Below are positions 21,549 to 32,903 of a stretch of DNA of 64,000 nucleotides, one piece after another. The stretch's first letter is position 1; each line of letters starts with the position of its first letter. The notes under the pieces were generated by a model. It had not been told where the DNA came from. It did not search any database and saw nothing but the letters and a program-made list of their open reading frames with translations. The position numbers and the translations under genes were made by a program. Source of the DNA: Branchiostoma lanceolatum (taxonomy: Eukaryota > Chordata > Leptocardii > Amphioxiformes > Branchiostomatidae); the NCBI RefSeq assembly GCF_035083965.1, contig NC_089722.1, forward strand, positions 43,586,697 to 43,650,696. The letters are read 5' to 3'.

Positions 21549-22480
21549 TCAGAACCCATAGTGGAGAGAAAAGAAATGAATTTGTGACAAGTTAGAGTAT
21601 TCAGCAGCTCAGTATTAAACACTGGAACTCTATATTGTTTACGGAGTGCAGGTACAGAACAACAGAAGTTATCCAGCCGGTTGCGCATTCGCAGTCGTGA
21701 TGCATTGTGGTCTACCGTCAAAGTTTAAGGTTCATTATTTGTAACAATTTTAAAAAAAGCTGTTTGCAACACTCCTGCTTGGAATGACCTTAACCAATGA
21801 CATTACCCACAATCTCCTGCGCTGCTGGAACTGTGAGGAGACCTATACACGCAGACGAGAATCCATGGAAATATGATAGCACTGTAAAATATCTAGTCTC
21901 TATCAAGAACTTTATGTCTGTGTTTACTGAAACTGTTTGTTAGAAGTACTCTAACTAAAGAATATTTCCGTTAAATCTGATATGGGCTATCCTGCCGGCT
22001 GACTTTGTACTGACGTCCTACTAAATGTTGCGCTTCAGTGTAACGTGTGTATATAGTTAGTGACTGTGATGTTTATTATCTCACTTATTTACTAACCTTT
22101 ACACTACATATTGGAACACTTATGATGACGCTGTACCTGGGGTGTTTATCGTTATGAAGAATTACGAAGTAAGCTTATGTTATATGTAGCTACCGTCAGG
22201 GCCGATATGTACAGTTGATTCAAAATATGCTCATTTCTGACAAAAATTAAAGTTTGATATACGAACAGGTTACGTTCCATTTTTCTTGTGACGTGGATAA
22301 TTTATTGTGCTACTATCCGGCAGGCGATAGTCGTATTGACATTCCCTGTACTGACATCAACCCCGTTTCTCCGATAAAACCCCTTCTATGGCCAACCTGT
22401 CCTAAATATCAGTCAGTCAGAAGACACACTCAAGTAACCACTGTTTTGATATATGTAACATCACAGCATTTGTACTACTA
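21549..22480 (+). other. 3' UTR of the 19363 gene and convergent spacer
   Basis: Homologous to 61438-62460. ATTAAA at 22246-22251 sits where sister genes have AATAAA. 22448-22455 (gatatatg) is the empty site for the mini-element at 62407. Confidence 0.55.
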
Positions 22481-23188
22481 ATAAGTACTCTAACAACACG
22501 TTTGGTAGGAACATGTTTTTATTCTTCTCATCACCCTCAGTATCATGAACTTTCATTCATCGTCATGAAACAAAACCTTTATTAATCAAATCTAATACTA
22601 CAGAACCCAAACGTAACTCATAATTTAACAAGAACTCCTTAAAATACTTGACAGAACAGCTAAAATATGCTGACAACAACGAGCATTCCAATAGAAAACT
22701 ACAATAACTAATAAATGACATGATACCTTACTGTAATAATAACAAAAGGTATTTCTTGTATTTTGCCCCATGAAGCACTGCTGAAGATTATCACCACCAT
22801 GTTTGGGCAGGAGGGAAGACAAGTTAGTTCCCGCCAAGTAGCAAACGTGCTTCACAAAAAGGTGACAATGAATCCGATATGCGTTTCTACAACACTTTCG
22901 CCAGAGATCACTACATCGTCTCTATGTTAAAATGTACTTTCATTTCTGATCTGGACGTATACAGGACACGAAGAACATTATCAGAAAGTAAGTGGATTCC
23001 AGCAATAACATGATATAGTCTCACATAGGCTGATTTTGCCAGTTTGCCTCGTACACCCTATGTCTTTTTGTTCAGTTCCTGTCCATTTGTTCATTTCCCG
23101 AAAGAAAGAAAGAAAGAAAGAAGCAGACAACAAAAAAGTGAACGGTGACAAACTTGTATTATAACACCAGACTATGTAAACTGTGTGG
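22481..23188 (-). other. 3' UTR of the minus-strand 23189 gene
   Basis: The minus-strand AATAAA is at 22518-22523. The region is conserved with 31495-32218 and 62514-63154 (atcaccaccaggtttgggca type block). A (GAAA)n tract lies at 23099-23122. Confidence 0.55.
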
Positions 23189-24388
23189 TCAGTTTGGCTT
23201 ATTATCGGCATGTTGCTTTGTGTGTTTCCTCAATGTAGACTTGTCACCTGTAGAATAACTACAGAATTTACACTTGTGAGGTTTCTCGCCAGTGTGGGTA
23301 CGAATATGTCGCTTTAATGCGGACATTTGTGCTGCAGCATAATCACAAACCTCACATTTGTACGGTTTCTCACCAGTGTGTGAAGCCATGTGATTCTTCA
23401 AGGTGGACCTCTGTGCTGCAGAATAATCACAAACCTCACATTTGTAAGGTTTCCCCCCAGTGTGGGTAGCCATGTGGCGCTTTAATTTAGACATTCGTGC
23501 TGTGGAATAGTCACATAATTCACACTTGTAAGGTTTCTCACCAATGTGGGTAGCCATGTGATACTTCAAAGCGGACTTTTGTATTGCAGAATAATCACAA
23601 ACTCCACACTTGTAAGGTTTCTCACCAGTGTGTCTAGCCATGTGCTGCTTTAAGAGAGACATGCGTGCTGCAGAATAGCCACAAATGCCACATTGATAAG
23701 GTTTCTCCCCAGTGTGTGTAGCCATGTGACGCTTCAAATTACACTTCAAGGCTGTGGAGTAAGCACACGTCTCACAGCTGTACGGTTTCTCACCAGTGTG
23801 TGTAGCCCTGTGCAACTTTAAGTAGGACATATGTACTGCAGAATAGTCACAGGCTTCACACTTGTACCGCTTCTCACCAGTGTGGGTGGACATGTGACTC
23901 TTCAAATTGCTCTTCCGGGCTGTGGAGTAAGCACACATCTCACAGCGGTATGGCTTCTCACCAGTGTGTGACCTCATATGGACCTTTAAATATGATTGGA
24001 TGACTGCAGAGTAGTCGCACTGTGTGCATTTGTACGGCCGGTAGTTACTGTGTTTCGCCATGATGTGACATTTTAGGGTAGGCTTTCGTGCAGCGGAATA
24101 GTCGCAGACAGCACACTGAAATGGTCTCTCACCACCGTGAGTTGCCCCGACATCATTGAAAAGGTGATCTTCCTTTGTTTGTTCACTTTTACTCGCGGCG
24201 TGCGACGTCCTAACGTGCCGTTTCAGGGCGGACATCTTGGATGTGGAGAACTCGCATTCCCGACATCGATGTGGTCTCTCACCGCTGTGAGTCTTGCGAC
24301 GCTGTTTCCTTGTCCCTCCGTGGTCTGTTTCTGGACAAGCCTGTTTCTCTTCTGTCTGTTCATACAGATCTTCTGCTGCTTCTTCCAT
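23189..24388 (-). CDS. family-2 C2H2 zinc-finger protein, 399 aa, 12 fingers
   Basis: The start codon (complement of 24386-24388) directly follows a minus-strand acceptor (cctcttgctag), so a noncoding 5' exon lies further upstream. The N-terminus is MEEAAEDLYEQTEEKQ, acidic then basic (RKQRRKTH), with no recognised domain. The first finger (CRECEFSTSKMSALKRH) and second (CAVCDYSAARKPTLKCH) are separated by an unusually long linker of about 27 residues. The remaining fingers follow TGEKP linkers. Unlike family 1 there is a single finger type (CEVCDYSAAQ...LKRHMATH). It ends ADNKPN. It lies tail to tail with the 19363 gene. Nuclear DNA binding is expected; the target is unknown. Confidence 0.88.
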   Translation of the reverse strand: MEEAAEDLYEQTEEKQACPETDHGGTRKQRRKTHSGERPHRCRECEFSTSKMSALKRHVRTSHAASKSEQTKEDHLFNDVGATHGGERPFQCAVCDYSAARKPTLKCHIMAKHSNYRPYKCTQCDYSAVIQSYLKVHMRSHTGEKPYRCEMCAYSTARKSNLKSHMSTHTGEKRYKCEACDYSAVHMSYLKLHRATHTGEKPYSCETCAYSTALKCNLKRHMATHTGEKPYQCGICGYSAARMSLLKQHMARHTGEKPYKCGVCDYSAIQKSALKYHMATHIGEKPYKCELCDYSTARMSKLKRHMATHTGGKPYKCEVCDYSAAQRSTLKNHMASHTGEKPYKCEVCDYAAAQMSALKRHIRTHTGEKPHKCKFCSYSTGDKSTLRKHTKQHADNKPN

Positions 24389-24706
24389 CTAGCAAGAGGA
24401 GCGAAACTTAGGCTTAAAAACAACAAAACACAACAAAATAATGTCAAAACCCATATCAATGCAACCAAACAAATACTACAGTAGTACTAGTAGTAGTCCA
24501 CTGTTTTCTGCTGGTGCAGTAGTTCAAACATAGTACATGTATGTTGCTTATCGTACCTCGTAGTAAAATAAGAAGCTAAACAAGATCGTAATGCGCTGAC
24601 GATGAAGAAAGCTACTGCTACGCACAATTTCACACATCATGCAGAGAACTTCAAAGGATACTAAGTAATGTCTTCCTTCCAACTAGAGAGAAACGTGACT
24701 AAAATT
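24389..24706. other. intron/upstream region of the 23189 gene; no other gene seen
   Basis: The minus-strand acceptor is at 24389-24390. The rest shows nothing recognisable. Confidence 0.4.
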
Positions 24707-24904
24707 AGACTCTACCAGTCTCATCGGGTCGCTAATAGTAAAAATAGTAGAAATTGGCCAAATAGAGTCAAATGTTTGAAGGGAGTCGGCTACGGAGATA
24801 AGCCAATTTGACCCTCTCTCCGTAGCCGACTCCCTTCAAACATTCGACTCTATTTGGCCAAGTTCTACTACTTTCCCAGCGACCCGGGGAGACTTGTAGA
24901 GTCT
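24707..24904. mobile_element. palindromic MITE
   Basis: A near-complete inverted repeat: agactctaccagtctc... pairs with ...gagacttgtagagtct, and the inner arms gaagggagtcggctacggag/ctccgtagccgactcccttc match perfectly. No ORF; target duplication not resolved. Confidence 0.7.
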
Positions 24905-24968
24905 AGACTACAATCGGAGGAACAGGAAAACCCCATACAAACTTCCACTCAGTAAGACCAAAAGGCAC

Positions 24969-26547
24969 GGGTTTGCGGATTCGATGGGGTGGTCTACAGG
25001 GGTGGGCTAGTGGGGTGGGCTACCTCAGCATCTACCCTTTCTGGGCCTCAAGGCTATGTATGGGGGTTTGGCCTCTTATGGAATTTCCTTGAAGAGGAAC
25101 TGGGTCAAGCTGTGGGTGGGCTAGAGGGAAGGCAACAGCTGATCATATGGCAGGGGGGGGGGGTAGGTAGCAGCAATGAACTCCACCAAGACTGGTAGAA
25201 AAGCCATTTTTCATAAAGAAACTTCTAAGTACTCAGTATACAATAGGATGTAAGGGAAGAGTTACAAGGGGAAATAAACTGGAAGTTGGATAGGGCAGCT
25301 AGGGAATGAGAGAGCCTTTGTTTGACAGAATTCAAAACATATGTCTCACATTTAGACTGGAATGTACCTGAATGCGAGCTATGTAAGCGTGCCACACAGC
25401 ACACAGTCGACGGCGTCAAAATGTGCACAGGAACACGCTTTGACGGCCGTCCCAGGGTGCCATATGGGGCACCCAGAACGGCTGTTTTCTACGGTCTCCA
25501 CATTGATATAAGACGCAAACAGTTGACAATACTCGGTCAGAAAATAGCTGAACAATTATATTTTACAATCTTTTGATTTCTATGAAGGACAGAGTGGGGG
25601 AAAATACGGAATTTGCGAAGTTCGTGCCTGTGAGAACGTGCGATCACCGATCTCGGGAGATAGTTCAACTAAAACCCGTTCTGAAATGAAATAAAAACAC
25701 CCAAACTATCAACTGTTCCGCTTTTTATTATCTTCAGATGTAATACTTATGATCCATTTGGCTGGAGCTGCCAGTAAACCTGCGTAAAACCTACAGGAAA
25801 CGCCGATCTCGATGCACGGAAAGTCCGCCATGACACATGTGCGATCAGCCGCTTAGACGGAAAGTAGCCACTTATTGCGACACAAACATCACGCCGATTC
25901 GGCGTGATTTGTATGAATACGTATGCCGTGATCGGTCTCTCTTTTTTGCGTGAGGCCGTTACTACGGAGATTTTTGGACACAAGCTTGAAGGCAAATGTT
26001 TATAAGCTCAGCAGGATGTCTCTAAATTGTGTGTTTTCGCGCAATGAAATATTTAAAGGCATCATGCCGAACTTTCCACAGGCCGTTGCCACCTGTCAGT
26101 CAGCACATCAGGACGTGCTGAGCTGTGCTTGTATACAATGTACAATGATTTCTAAAAAAAAAAAAAACTGTGTGTTTGTACAATGACTATAGTGTTGCTT
26201 TTGTTGCTCATTTCTTTCGTGTAGCCACAATGCTTAACTGTCATGTTGGCCTGACTGAGCAGTAAAGGAACAGGGAACATGGCCCTCCATGTTTAGAAAT
26301 CTAAAACTGGGGATAACAAACTCCTGCACGATGTAAATGTATGCTCATTGCCAACCTCCACCCCCCACTGTAGCATCCCCAAAGCAATATGATCAGTTGC
26401 ATTCCTTCCGGCCCACCCACAGTGACCCATCTTTTCCATTCGATGCTAACCCCCATGCATAGCCTTGAGGCCCAGAAAGGGTAGATGCTGAGGTAGCCCA
26501 CCCCACTAGCCCACCCCTGTAGACCACCCCATCGAATCCGCAAACCC
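24969..26547. mobile_element. 1.58-kb non-autonomous TIR element with 9-bp target duplication
   Basis: AAAAGGCAC is repeated exactly at 24960-24968 and 26548-26556. The termini GGGTTTGCGGATTCGATG and their complement start inverted repeats of at least 90 bp. The interior has a palindrome (gggtgccatatggggcaccc, about 25456) and a hairpin (atcacgccga/tcggcgtgat, about 25888). There is no transposase ORF. Relics of its ends occur at about 5390-5485 and 52690-52765. Confidence 0.75.
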
Positions 26548-26556
26548 AAAAGGCAC

Positions 26557-26820
26557 AGAGACTCGTTCATCGTGAGGGCTCTGAGGGACCTGCAAAGCCT
26601 GGTTTAAGGCCCATGTACGCTTTACTCGTCTGTGTTCGTCTAAAGAAAACTTTTTATTGTCCCTAAATATGAAATGTGTGATGTAGTTTTAACCTGACGC
26701 ACTGATGTTATTTTAACGTACTTATTAAATTGTAAGAATCTAATGAAATTCAGATGTGTCCTCTGACATGCCTGCAATGTTGGTTTCTCAATAAAGATTG
26801 ATTGAATTTAGTCGCCTTTA
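26557..26820 (+). mobile_element. LINE-like 3' end
   Basis: It ends tctcaataaagattgattga, an AATAAA followed by a short ATTGA repeat as in CR1/L2-like elements. The 5' limit and any target duplication are not fixed. Confidence 0.4.
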
Positions 26821-27159
26821 ATAGTATGAAACGTTGATAAAATGGCTAGGCCTACGACTAACGGAAAATCGAAATAGACTTCGTAACAAACCGCAATGGC
26901 TGCTGGGATAGCATCATTTGCATGGTCGCCATTTTGATTCTGTTGAATTTACGATATGGACTGAATTTACGCCGACATTTGCCGTGAATTTACATGCTGC
27001 ATACTATAGACTGAAGACTTTGCTATGGTCGTGAATAAAGAATAAGTTAACGTTGAACAATCTATTCTCAAACTACCCGTTTTAGCTAGGTAGGTAGATA
27101 TCTATACGATAAATTTTACACTAAGGACACACACAGTTTCGTGCTTGCGTCTTTGATCT
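26821..27159. other. unannotated spacer
   Basis: No ORF, repeat or conserved block is recognised. Confidence 0.4.
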
Positions 27160-27540
27160 GTGCAAATGCACCTTGAACAGACCGACAGTCAGAGCATGGA
27201 TGTGACCGAGGCAAAGTTTTTACCATTAGTACCAGCTGTGCACATGGAGGGCGCCCACTTATTACTGACATCGTCATAGCTGAGAGCAGATTTTACAGTT
27301 CTATCGCCCCCCTCCCCCTCATTTCGGCACCAACACAACATTTTATCACAGAATCTAAAAATAAACTTCAGTCTGACATGAGACACAGCTTGGTTACCAA
27401 GACGCTCTCGGAACGACGCCTCCCCTGTCAGAACTTTCCAACCGACTCCCGCAAACAAACGTCACCGAAACGTCACAGTGTGACCTCACTTAGAAAGGTC
27501 AGGGGTTACGATGCTTGGTACCCCTAATAACATGTTGTTG
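27160..27540. promoter_or_regulatory. conserved intergenic block between divergent ZNF genes
   Basis: It matches 38160-38560 over most of its length (gaacagaccgacagtc..., tgacatcgtcatagctga, acgtcac.gaaacgtcacag). Both copies lie between the 5' ends of a family-2 gene (left, minus) and a family-1 gene (right, plus). Paired CGTCA half-sites of CRE type and a short conserved minus-strand reading frame are present. It is probably the family-2 promoter/first exon; this is inference. Confidence 0.45.
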
Positions 27541-27556
27541 TTGTTGTTGTTGTTGT
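27534..27556. repeat. (TTG)n microsatellite
   Basis: Seven to eight TTG units follow acatg. Confidence 0.9.
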
Positions 27557-27708
27557 ATAACGACGCTGTATGTATGTAAAAACATAATTGTCCTGTGTTT
27601 GACAGTCCTATCTTGAGTTATCAAAAGGGAGCAAAGCATGAAAAAAAAAAGACAACCAAAAATAAGACAAAAAGGTCAGCGGATGGGTGCAAGCGTCCTA
27701 CAATGCTG

Positions 27709-27846
27709 TCAGAATTTCTCACACGCTAACTGGGTAACTAGGTACAAAATATGACCTTTCACCCCACGCTTAGGTCACCGTGCACCCGTTGCTTCGCTTA
27801 GGAGACGCTTGCAGGATTTTGAGGCTACAATTAACACAAGAAGCAG
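27709..27846 (+). promoter_or_regulatory. promoter module and 5' exon of the 28344 gene
   Basis: First DR1-like site intact (tgacctttcacccc); second altered to ggtcaccgtgcaccc at the same spacing. The exon ends AAGAAGCAG; donor GTAAGAA at 27847. Confidence 0.55.
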
Positions 27847-28334
27847 GTAAGAACTCGAGTTATGCTAAATATCTACCTTATCGTGAAGCAGAGGAGCTAT
27901 AGGTCGTTTCTATGGTTAATGGGCCACATTAGGACGGAATGTTAAGTTTTTTCGTGGTGAGAAAAAAAATAGCGATGGGGAGGGGGGCGAAACTACACGT
28001 ATTTCTGGACAAAAGGGTCGTTTTTTTATCAGAAAAAGTCCAAGAAGGGTGCTGCAGTATTACTAAAGGGACACAAACTACAGTAAAAACATGTTAAGAT
28101 AAAAAGCGAATGTGCGTGCATACGTGGCCAACGGAAAAACTGTTTTATAGCAGGTTTATTTAACGGGGAGGGGGTACAATAAGGAAAGGGTACAAGTGGG
28201 TCAGTTTTTGGTGTCATTACGGTGGGAGTGGGGACTGGACAATTGTAGCAACTTCCCATTTTTTGGATCAGCGTAAAAATGCACTCTTGACTTATAATTT
28301 TGATAGATGACTTTGATCTTTATTAATCCGTTAG
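27847..28334 (+). other. intron 1 of the 28344 gene
   Basis: Donor at 27847, acceptor tattaatccgttag ending at 28334. Conserved head including ggggaggggggcgaaac near 27975. Confidence 0.6.
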
Positions 28335-28343
28335 GTTACTGAC

Positions 28344-29597
28344 ATGGCAGAGGCAAGTTATGGGTCTCCTACTGCTGTTCAAAAAGACATATGGGATGGG
28401 TCTCCTACTGGAGTTTTATGGGACAGAGATACAAGCAACGTTGAAGACCAGCCTACTGAAACCAAAACCAGTTTGTTAGACGAACATACTGTCGAGAAAC
28501 CCTACCAATGCGGGGAGTGCGGATACAGAGCAACTCAAAAGTCTCACTTATCCCAACATATGAGTACGCATACTAGTGAAAAGCCCTTCAAGTGTGACCA
28601 GTGCGACTATTCCGGTGCACATCAATCTGTATTGGACAGCCATCTAGCCAAACACTCTGGAGAAAAACCCTTCATGTGTGGGGAGTGCGGGTATAGGACA
28701 GCTCACAAGCATGTCCTATCGAGACATATGAGAACCCATACTGGTGAAAAACCCTACAAATGTAACCAGTGTAACCATTCTGCTGCACAGAAATACAATT
28801 TGGACAGCCATTTAGCAAACCATAGCGGTAAGAAACCCTACATGTGTGGCGAGTGTGGGTACAAAACAACTAAGAATTCTCACTTATCCGAACATTTGAG
28901 AATCCACACAGGAGAAAAACCCTTCAAGTGTGACCAGTGTGACTATTCTGCAACATGTAGATCCTCTCTATACAAACATCTAGCCAAGCACTCTGGAGAA
29001 AAACCCTACATGTGTGGGGAGTGTGGATTCAGGGCAACTCAAAAGCATGTCTTATCCCAACATATGAGAACTCATACTGGTGAAAAACCCTACAAGTGTG
29101 ACCTGTGTGATTATTCTGCTGCACAGAAATCCACATTGGACAACCATCTAGCGAAACATACTGGAGAAAAACCCTACATGTGTGGAGAGTGCGGGTACAG
29201 GACAACTAAGAAGCATAACCTATCCGTGCATATGAGAACCCATACTGGTGAAAAACCCTACAAGTGTGACCAGTGTGACTATTCTGCAGCTCAGAAACTC
29301 AGTTTGGACAGACATCTAGCCAAACACAGTGGTGAGAAACCCTACATGTGTGGGGAGTGCGGGTACAGGACAGCTCAAAAGCTCCAGTTATCCAAACATA
29401 TGAGAACTCATACTGGAGAAAAACCCTACAAGTGTGACCAGTGTGATTACTCCGCCGCGCAGAAATGCAATTTGGACCGACATCTAGCCAAACACACTGG
29501 AGAAAAACCATTCATGTGTGGGGAGTGCGGGTACAGAGCAACTCAAAAGTTTCACTTATCAAAACATATGAGATGTCATACTGGCGTAAAACCCTAA
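28344..29597 (+). CDS. family-1 C2H2 zinc-finger protein, 417 aa, 13 fingers
   Basis: The start is the ATG nine bases after the acceptor (gttactgacATGGC), matching the family context. The leader covers residues 1-53 (MAEASYGSPTAVQKD...). Fingers from residue 54 alternate regularly between the two types through all 13 units, the cleanest dyad array in the window. The stop is a TAA where sisters read TAC (ccc taa aag), so the protein ends TGVKP. Two further, decayed fingers remain in frame beyond it. This gene faces the broken minus-strand gene at 32219-37778. Probable nuclear DNA-binding factor. Confidence 0.88.
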   Translation: MAEASYGSPTAVQKDIWDGSPTGVLWDRDTSNVEDQPTETKTSLLDEHTVEKPYQCGECGYRATQKSHLSQHMSTHTSEKPFKCDQCDYSGAHQSVLDSHLAKHSGEKPFMCGECGYRTAHKHVLSRHMRTHTGEKPYKCNQCNHSAAQKYNLDSHLANHSGKKPYMCGECGYKTTKNSHLSEHLRIHTGEKPFKCDQCDYSATCRSSLYKHLAKHSGEKPYMCGECGFRATQKHVLSQHMRTHTGEKPYKCDLCDYSAAQKSTLDNHLAKHTGEKPYMCGECGYRTTKKHNLSVHMRTHTGEKPYKCDQCDYSAAQKLSLDRHLAKHSGEKPYMCGECGYRTAQKLQLSKHMRTHTGEKPYKCDQCDYSAAQKCNLDRHLAKHTGEKPFMCGECGYRATQKFHLSKHMRCHTGVKP

Positions 29598-29765
29598 AAG
29601 TGTGACCAGTGTGATTATTCTGCTGCACAGAAGTACACATTATAGAGACATCTAACCAAACGCTCTGGAGAGAAACCGTTCACGTGTGGCAAGTGCGGGT
29701 TCAGAACAGCTCGCAAGCATAACCTATCCATACAGATGAAAACTCATACTGGTGAGAAACCCTAG
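29598..29765 (+). pseudogene. two in-frame relic fingers after the 28344 stop
   Basis: Without shifting frame, CDQCDYSAAQKYTL, a second stop (TAG), RHLTKRSGEKP with His changed to Arg, and CGKCGFRTARKHNLSIQ with His changed to Gln can be read up to another TAG. They decayed after the premature stop arose. Confidence 0.7.
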
Positions 29766-30826
29766 TGTGAGCTGTGTAAACATGATTAGCTATTCGAAAA
29801 TCAGCTGTTGTCCGGCACCTGGCTAAACACGCTGATGAGAAACTCTAAATGTGTACGGGGTGCAGGTACAGGACAACTGAAGTTAACGTTATCCAGACAG
29901 ACATACATGTATATGGAACTAAGAGAAATGGATGTAAGAACACTACATGTGGTCTACGCCAGTGTCTCAGAATAAGTCATTTCACAGTTCCTGTTGCACA
30001 TCTGCAGTCGTGATGCATTGTGGTCTAAGATGTAAGTTTAAGGTCTCTCATCTGTAATTGTGTTTTGTTTGCAACTTTCTTTGTAGGGGGTCCATGATTA
30101 ACATTACCCGCAATCTACTGTAGAACTGTTTTTATGCAGAAGAAAAAAAGCAAAGAGAAGCATGCTTAGCGCTTATTTTAGAAATATCGTAACTGTAAAG
30201 ATTAAGAAGATTTTTAAACACAGTAACAATCTTATTTCTGTCCAATCTAATATGGGCCATCCTGACGCCTGGCGTTGTACTGACATCCTTCAAAATGTGC
30301 TTTAGTGTAACAAGTGTGAATAACGTCAACGGCTGTAACCCTAGTGTGAGCTGTGTGCATATAAGTTCGAAAATCAGCTGTTGTCCGACATCTAACTGAA
30401 CACACTGATATCGATGAGAAACTCTAAAGGTTGCAGGTCCACGGCAACTGAAGTTAACGTTATCCAGACATACATACATGTATATGGAACTAAGGGAAAT
30501 GGGTGTAAGAACACTACATGTGCTCTACGCCAGTGTGAGAGTAATAAGCCATTTCACAGTTCTGGAATCTGAATCCTATCATATAGCGGAGCATACTTTC
30601 TTAGAAATACTTCTAATGCAAAAAATAAGGAGGCCTTAAAGCTCAGTAACAAACTTATCCTGCAGGTCTGTCAATTATGATATAGGCTATCCTGACCCTT
30701 GATTTTGCACGGACATCCTATAAGATGTTATTTTATCTTTCAACATTGCAAGAAGGCAGCACAATGCTCAATCCGGGCAGCATTGCTGATATCGGTGCCA
30801 TATGAGTACATAACACGCAATCATGT
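29766..30826 (+). other. 3' flank with ~560-bp-period direct duplication
   Basis: 29767-29970 recurs at about 30340-30535 (gaaaatcagctgttgtccg, atacatgtatatggaacta). Otherwise 3' UTR module; no gene. Confidence 0.55.
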
Positions 30827-30972
30827 AATCTCCAAGCAGATCTACACGGGGCGCGAAAATCGTATATGCTAGCCAGAGAAGCTCCAGTCAGCCTGGAGCT
30901 TATCTAGCTGACTGGAGCTTCTCTGGCTGGCATATACGATTTTCGCGCCCCGTGTAGATCTGCTTGGAGATT
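30827..30972. mobile_element. palindromic MITE, CTCCAAGCAGA family
   Basis: The ends AATCTCCAAGCAGATC and its complement form an almost perfect 146-bp hairpin, flanked by gcaatca on both sides (left copy two bases off the end). The terminus is shared with the element at 32419. Confidence 0.75.
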
Positions 30973-31494
30973 AGCAATCAAGTACATCAGTTCAACATTC
31001 ATTTATAGAAATGTTGTGCTTCGGTGTAACGAGTGTGCTTAAAGTTTGTAATCAATGTTTATTTTCAAACTTACTAACCTATGCTATATGTATTGGAACA
31101 CTTTAATGATTATGCTATACTTGGCGTGTTTGAAATTATATAGAATTGCAAGGTAAGCTTTTGTCATATGAAGCGTCTGCCATTGCTGACATGTAAGAAG
31201 ACAGTTGATTCAAATTATGCTCATTTCTGACATGTGAAAGTAAAATGTTTAATAAAAGAACAGCATCTGAACAGGTTCCATTCCAAAATAATTTATTCTC
31301 ACTCATTTACTAACCTATAGCTATACACGATATGTTGGAACACTAATGATTATGCTACCAGAAGTGTTGAACATTATGAAGTATTGTGAAGTAATCTTGT
31401 GTTATATGAAGCGTCTGTCATTGCTAATATGTAAGAACACAACATTTATACTAATGACTAAATACTCTAACAAGAAGTTTGGTATGAACATGTT
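30973..31494 (+). other. 3' UTR end of the 28344 gene, partly duplicated
   Basis: AATAAA at 31251-31256. 31290-31440 repeats the preceding 3' module (ggaacactaatgattatgct). No gene. Confidence 0.5.
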
Positions 31495-32218
31495 TTTATT
31501 CTTCTCTTCACCCTCAAGATCATGTCCAATTATGAAACATAACTTTATACAAACCATATAAATTCTAATACTACAGAACGTAAACGTGACTTACAGTTTT
31601 ACTATAACTCGTTTAAATCATTCAACCGAACAACTAAAAGATGCTAATAACATCATCACTATGGATTAATTTCCAAAGCAAGCTACAGTAACTAATGCAT
31701 ATGATATTGTAAAGTCATAACAACAAAAGCTATTTCTTGTCGGAAATTTTTACCACAAGATAAAATGCTGGATATCATCACCACCAGGTAATACGTAACT
31801 CAAGATATGATACCGTAATAACCAATATTATTATAACAGTCTATTTCTGCCCAATGATACACTGCTGCAGATTATCACCACCAGGTTTGGGCAAGAGGGA
31901 AGCCAAGTTAGCTCCCGCCATGTAACAAAAGTCTCAAACATAAAGATGACGATGATTTCGGTACACAGCATTTTCTTCAGAGACCATTACAGCGTCTGAA
32001 TGTTAACTTTTTTTCCCATCAGGATAAAAAATGCAGGAAATGAACAATATCAGAAAGCGGTAACAAAGGTGTCACATCAGCTGATTTAACCAATTTGCCT
32101 CGTATACTTAATAAACTTTGGCCGCGGCTTCCATAAAAAGTACCACAAAAGCTATGATGGTCACAAATGTATAGTCTCTCACCAGATTTGATTTACTTGA
32201 CTTACTAGACTGCGGACA
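31495..32218 (-). other. 3' UTR of the broken minus-strand gene
   Basis: Minus-strand AATAAA at 31495-31500; homologous to the 3' UTRs at 22481-23188 and 62514-63154. Confidence 0.5.
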
Positions 32219-32903
32219 TTAACATGGCTTCTTATCGGCGTGTGTCTTTATATGTTTCCTCAATGTAGACTTGTCGCCTGTAGAACAACTACGGAATTTA
32301 CACTTGTGAGGTTTCTCCCCAGTGTGGGTACGAATGTGCTGCTTCAAGTGAGACAATTGCACTGCAGAATAATCACAAATCTCACACTTGTAAGGTTTCT
32401 CACCAGTGTGTCTAGCCATACTCTCCAAGCAGAGCATGGGTTTCGGCTGGTTTTTGACGTGTTTTTAGGCGTTGTTGTCGTGCTTTCTACTTTGTCATCT
32501 TTTTTTTGTCTTGGGTTTGCGACACAACAAAAACGATGACAAAGTAGAAGGCATGACAAAAACGCTTAAAAACACGTTAAAAACCAGCCGAAACCCATGC
32601 TCTGCTTGGAGAGTATCTAGCCATGTGTCGCTTTAAGTGAAACATTCGTGCTGCTTCAAGTGATACGATTGCGTTGTAGAATAATCACAAATCTCACAAC
32701 TGTAAGGTTTCTCACCACTGTGCGTGGCGATGTGACGCTTCAAATTGGACATTTGTGCTGCAGAATATTCACAAACTTCACACTTGTAAGGTTTCTCGCC
32801 AGTGTGGGTAGCCATGTGATCCTTAAAGTGTGACTTTCGTGCTGTAGAATAACTACAAACTTCACACTTGTAGGGTTTCTCCCCAGTGTGGGTAGCCATG
32901 TGA
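32219..32903 (-). pseudogene. 3' portion of a disrupted family-2 zinc-finger gene
   Basis: Read on the minus strand from 32903: the continuation HMATHTGEKP, two complete fingers, then CEICDYSTTQSYHLKQH followed by a frame-breaking internal deletion (HECFT, stop), the MITE 32419-32615, and two last fingers ending ADKKPC. In the final finger the second Cys is displaced (CKFRSCS for CKFCSYS). It joins the 5' portion at 36706-37778 once the CACTA-like element is disregarded. Confidence 0.85.
32419..32615. mobile_element. 197-bp palindromic MITE with 8-bp target duplication inside the ZNF pseudogene
   Basis: TCTAGCCA is repeated at 32411-32418 and 32616-32623. The ends TACTCTCCAAGCAGAG and complement are perfect. 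The 8-bp duplication suggests hAT or a similar superfamily. Same terminal motif as the element at 30827. Confidence 0.8.

Larger units (their letters stand above)
15669..24034. repeat. segmental duplication, block B copy 1
   Basis: Collinear with 58137-64000 and includes the convergent pair 19363/23189. It has gained the Penelope-like, 1.66-kb and LINE insertions. Confidence 0.85.
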
